From the NCBI GenBank assembly GCA_023393125.1, contig JAEWMQ010000047.1:1-25740 (forward strand): a DNA stretch of 25,740 bases. Direction: 5' to 3'. The position numbers and the translations under genes are program-made. Below the pieces are notes generated by a model. That model worked only from the letters and a program-made list of their open reading frames with translations, did no database searches and was not told the DNA's origin. Origin of the DNA: Bacillota bacterium. GTDB lineage: Bacteria > Bacillota > Clostridia > Lachnospirales > Cellulosilyticaceae. Position 1 is the first letter of the stretch. Each line of letters begins with the position of its first letter. Of this stretch, positions 25,274 to 25,740 are shown piece after piece.

Positions 25274-25740
25274 ATTTATTTAATTTATATACAAGCACAA
25301 GTCCTGAGCGTTGATAGATTTGAGCAATCTCAATTAAATTCATACCACCAGCATTAGCTGCTGTTAAGTTAGACACCCAAGTTACGCCAAAGTCTACTTG
25401 ACCCGTATAAACAGCTGTTGTTTCACCAATATCTCCGCCACCAGGTACAATGGTTACATTTAAGCCAGCATCTTTATAGTAGCCTTTATCTAAAGCCACG
25501 TAGTAACCCATGAATTGTGCTTGTGGTAACCATTTTAGTTGAATAGCTACATCTGTTTTTTCAAGAGGTGCAAATTTACCCTCTGCTGATGCCACAGCTG
25601 CTTCCCAATAAGAGGTATCTCTAATGTCATCTAAAGTTAACTTTTGAAGGGCATCTGCTGCTGTACTATCACTTAATTGAATATATTTTTTAGCTAACTC
25701 AAGGGTTTGAGACATAGCTTCTTCATTCATTTCTCCATAA
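25272..25740 (-). CDS. NMT1/THI5-type ABC substrate-binding protein, 3' part with anomalous C-terminus
   Basis: The frame is open to the window edge, so the gene continues beyond it; 156 C-terminal codons are visible, ending in a TAG at 25272. The last ~95 residues (VAIQLKWLPQAQFMGYYVALDKG onward, through GGGDIGETTAVYTGQVDFGV to IAQIYQRSGLVLVYKLNK) match the mature N-terminal lobe of NMT1/THI5-like binding proteins. They stop abruptly where a normal protein would continue for some 200 residues. The preceding ~55 residues look like an ordinary binding-protein C-terminal helix region, by eye only. The frame may thus be a full binding protein fused to a truncated second copy. The ATG at 25730 has GGAG too close to it and is probably internal. 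Location next to the pyrimidine genes suggests a pyrimidine or related ligand. Confidence 0.65.
   Translation of the reverse strand, partial: YGEMNEEAMSQTLELAKKYIQLSDSTAADALQKLTLDDIRDTSYWEAAVASAEGKFAPLEKTDVAIQLKWLPQAQFMGYYVALDKGYYKDAGLNVTIVPGGGDIGETTAVYTGQVDFGVTWVSNLTAANAGGMNLIEIAQIYQRSGLVLVYKLNK

Overview
This AT-rich window looks like a piece of chromosome from an anaerobic, fibre-degrading clostridium of the Lachnospirales. Supporting signs are AGGAGG-type ribosome binding sites, a tyrosyl T-box leader, a YesM/YesN two-component pair, and a cell-surface xylanase ending in a copper-amine-oxidase-like repeat domain. That domain usage resembles Cellulosilyticum, but the assignment is an inference from remembered family features and no search was run. 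Every convincing gene except the xylanase lies on the minus strand.

Region 1 (58-10292) is a xylo-oligosaccharide uptake and breakdown cluster. Read in transcription order on the minus strand it holds a YesM-type sensor kinase, a YesN-type response regulator, a large LplA/YtcQ-type lipoprotein binding protein, two CUT1-type permeases, a GH8 enzyme resembling reducing-end xylose-releasing exo-oligoxylanase (Rex), and a GH43 beta-xylosidase. No ATPase is encoded, so a shared MsmX-type ATPase elsewhere is inferred. Hairpins after the binding-protein gene and after the GH8 gene probably tune expression. Direct repeats upstream of the binding-protein gene are candidate YesN sites.

Region 2 (10558-14183) is a three-gene operon: a DUF4867-like cupin protein, an L-fucose-isomerase-fold protein and xylulokinase. 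A perfect 19-bp palindrome resembling XylR half-sites lies between its putative -10 and the first gene. Region 3 (14600-18730), divergently transcribed, is a secreted 1376-residue GH10 xylanase with two CBM22, two CBM9-like modules, a Ser-rich linker, an unassigned region and a C-terminal surface domain. Together regions 1-3 describe a route from xylan outside the cell, through imported xylo-oligosaccharides and xylose, to xylulose 5-phosphate. The classical xylose isomerase XylA is absent from the window, so the FucI-like protein, perhaps with its cupin partner, is a candidate for the isomerase step. This is the most interesting hypothesis here.

Region 4 (18947-20432) is tyrS with its T-box leader and promoter, followed by a small two-TM SHOCT-type protein (20657-20989). 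Region 5 (21066-25740) is a reductive pyrimidine degradation operon: the end of an NMT1/THI5-type binding protein, dihydropyrimidinase, a PreA-like dihydropyrimidine dehydrogenase and an M20-family N-carbamoyl-beta-alanine amidohydrolase. The dehydrogenase has its own N-terminal Fe-S domain but no FAD/NAD(P)H domain, which suggests a ferredoxin-type electron donor. The binding-protein reading frame is odd: it ends with what should be the start of the periplasmic-binding fold. No tRNA, rRNA, CRISPR array, insertion sequence or prophage gene was seen.
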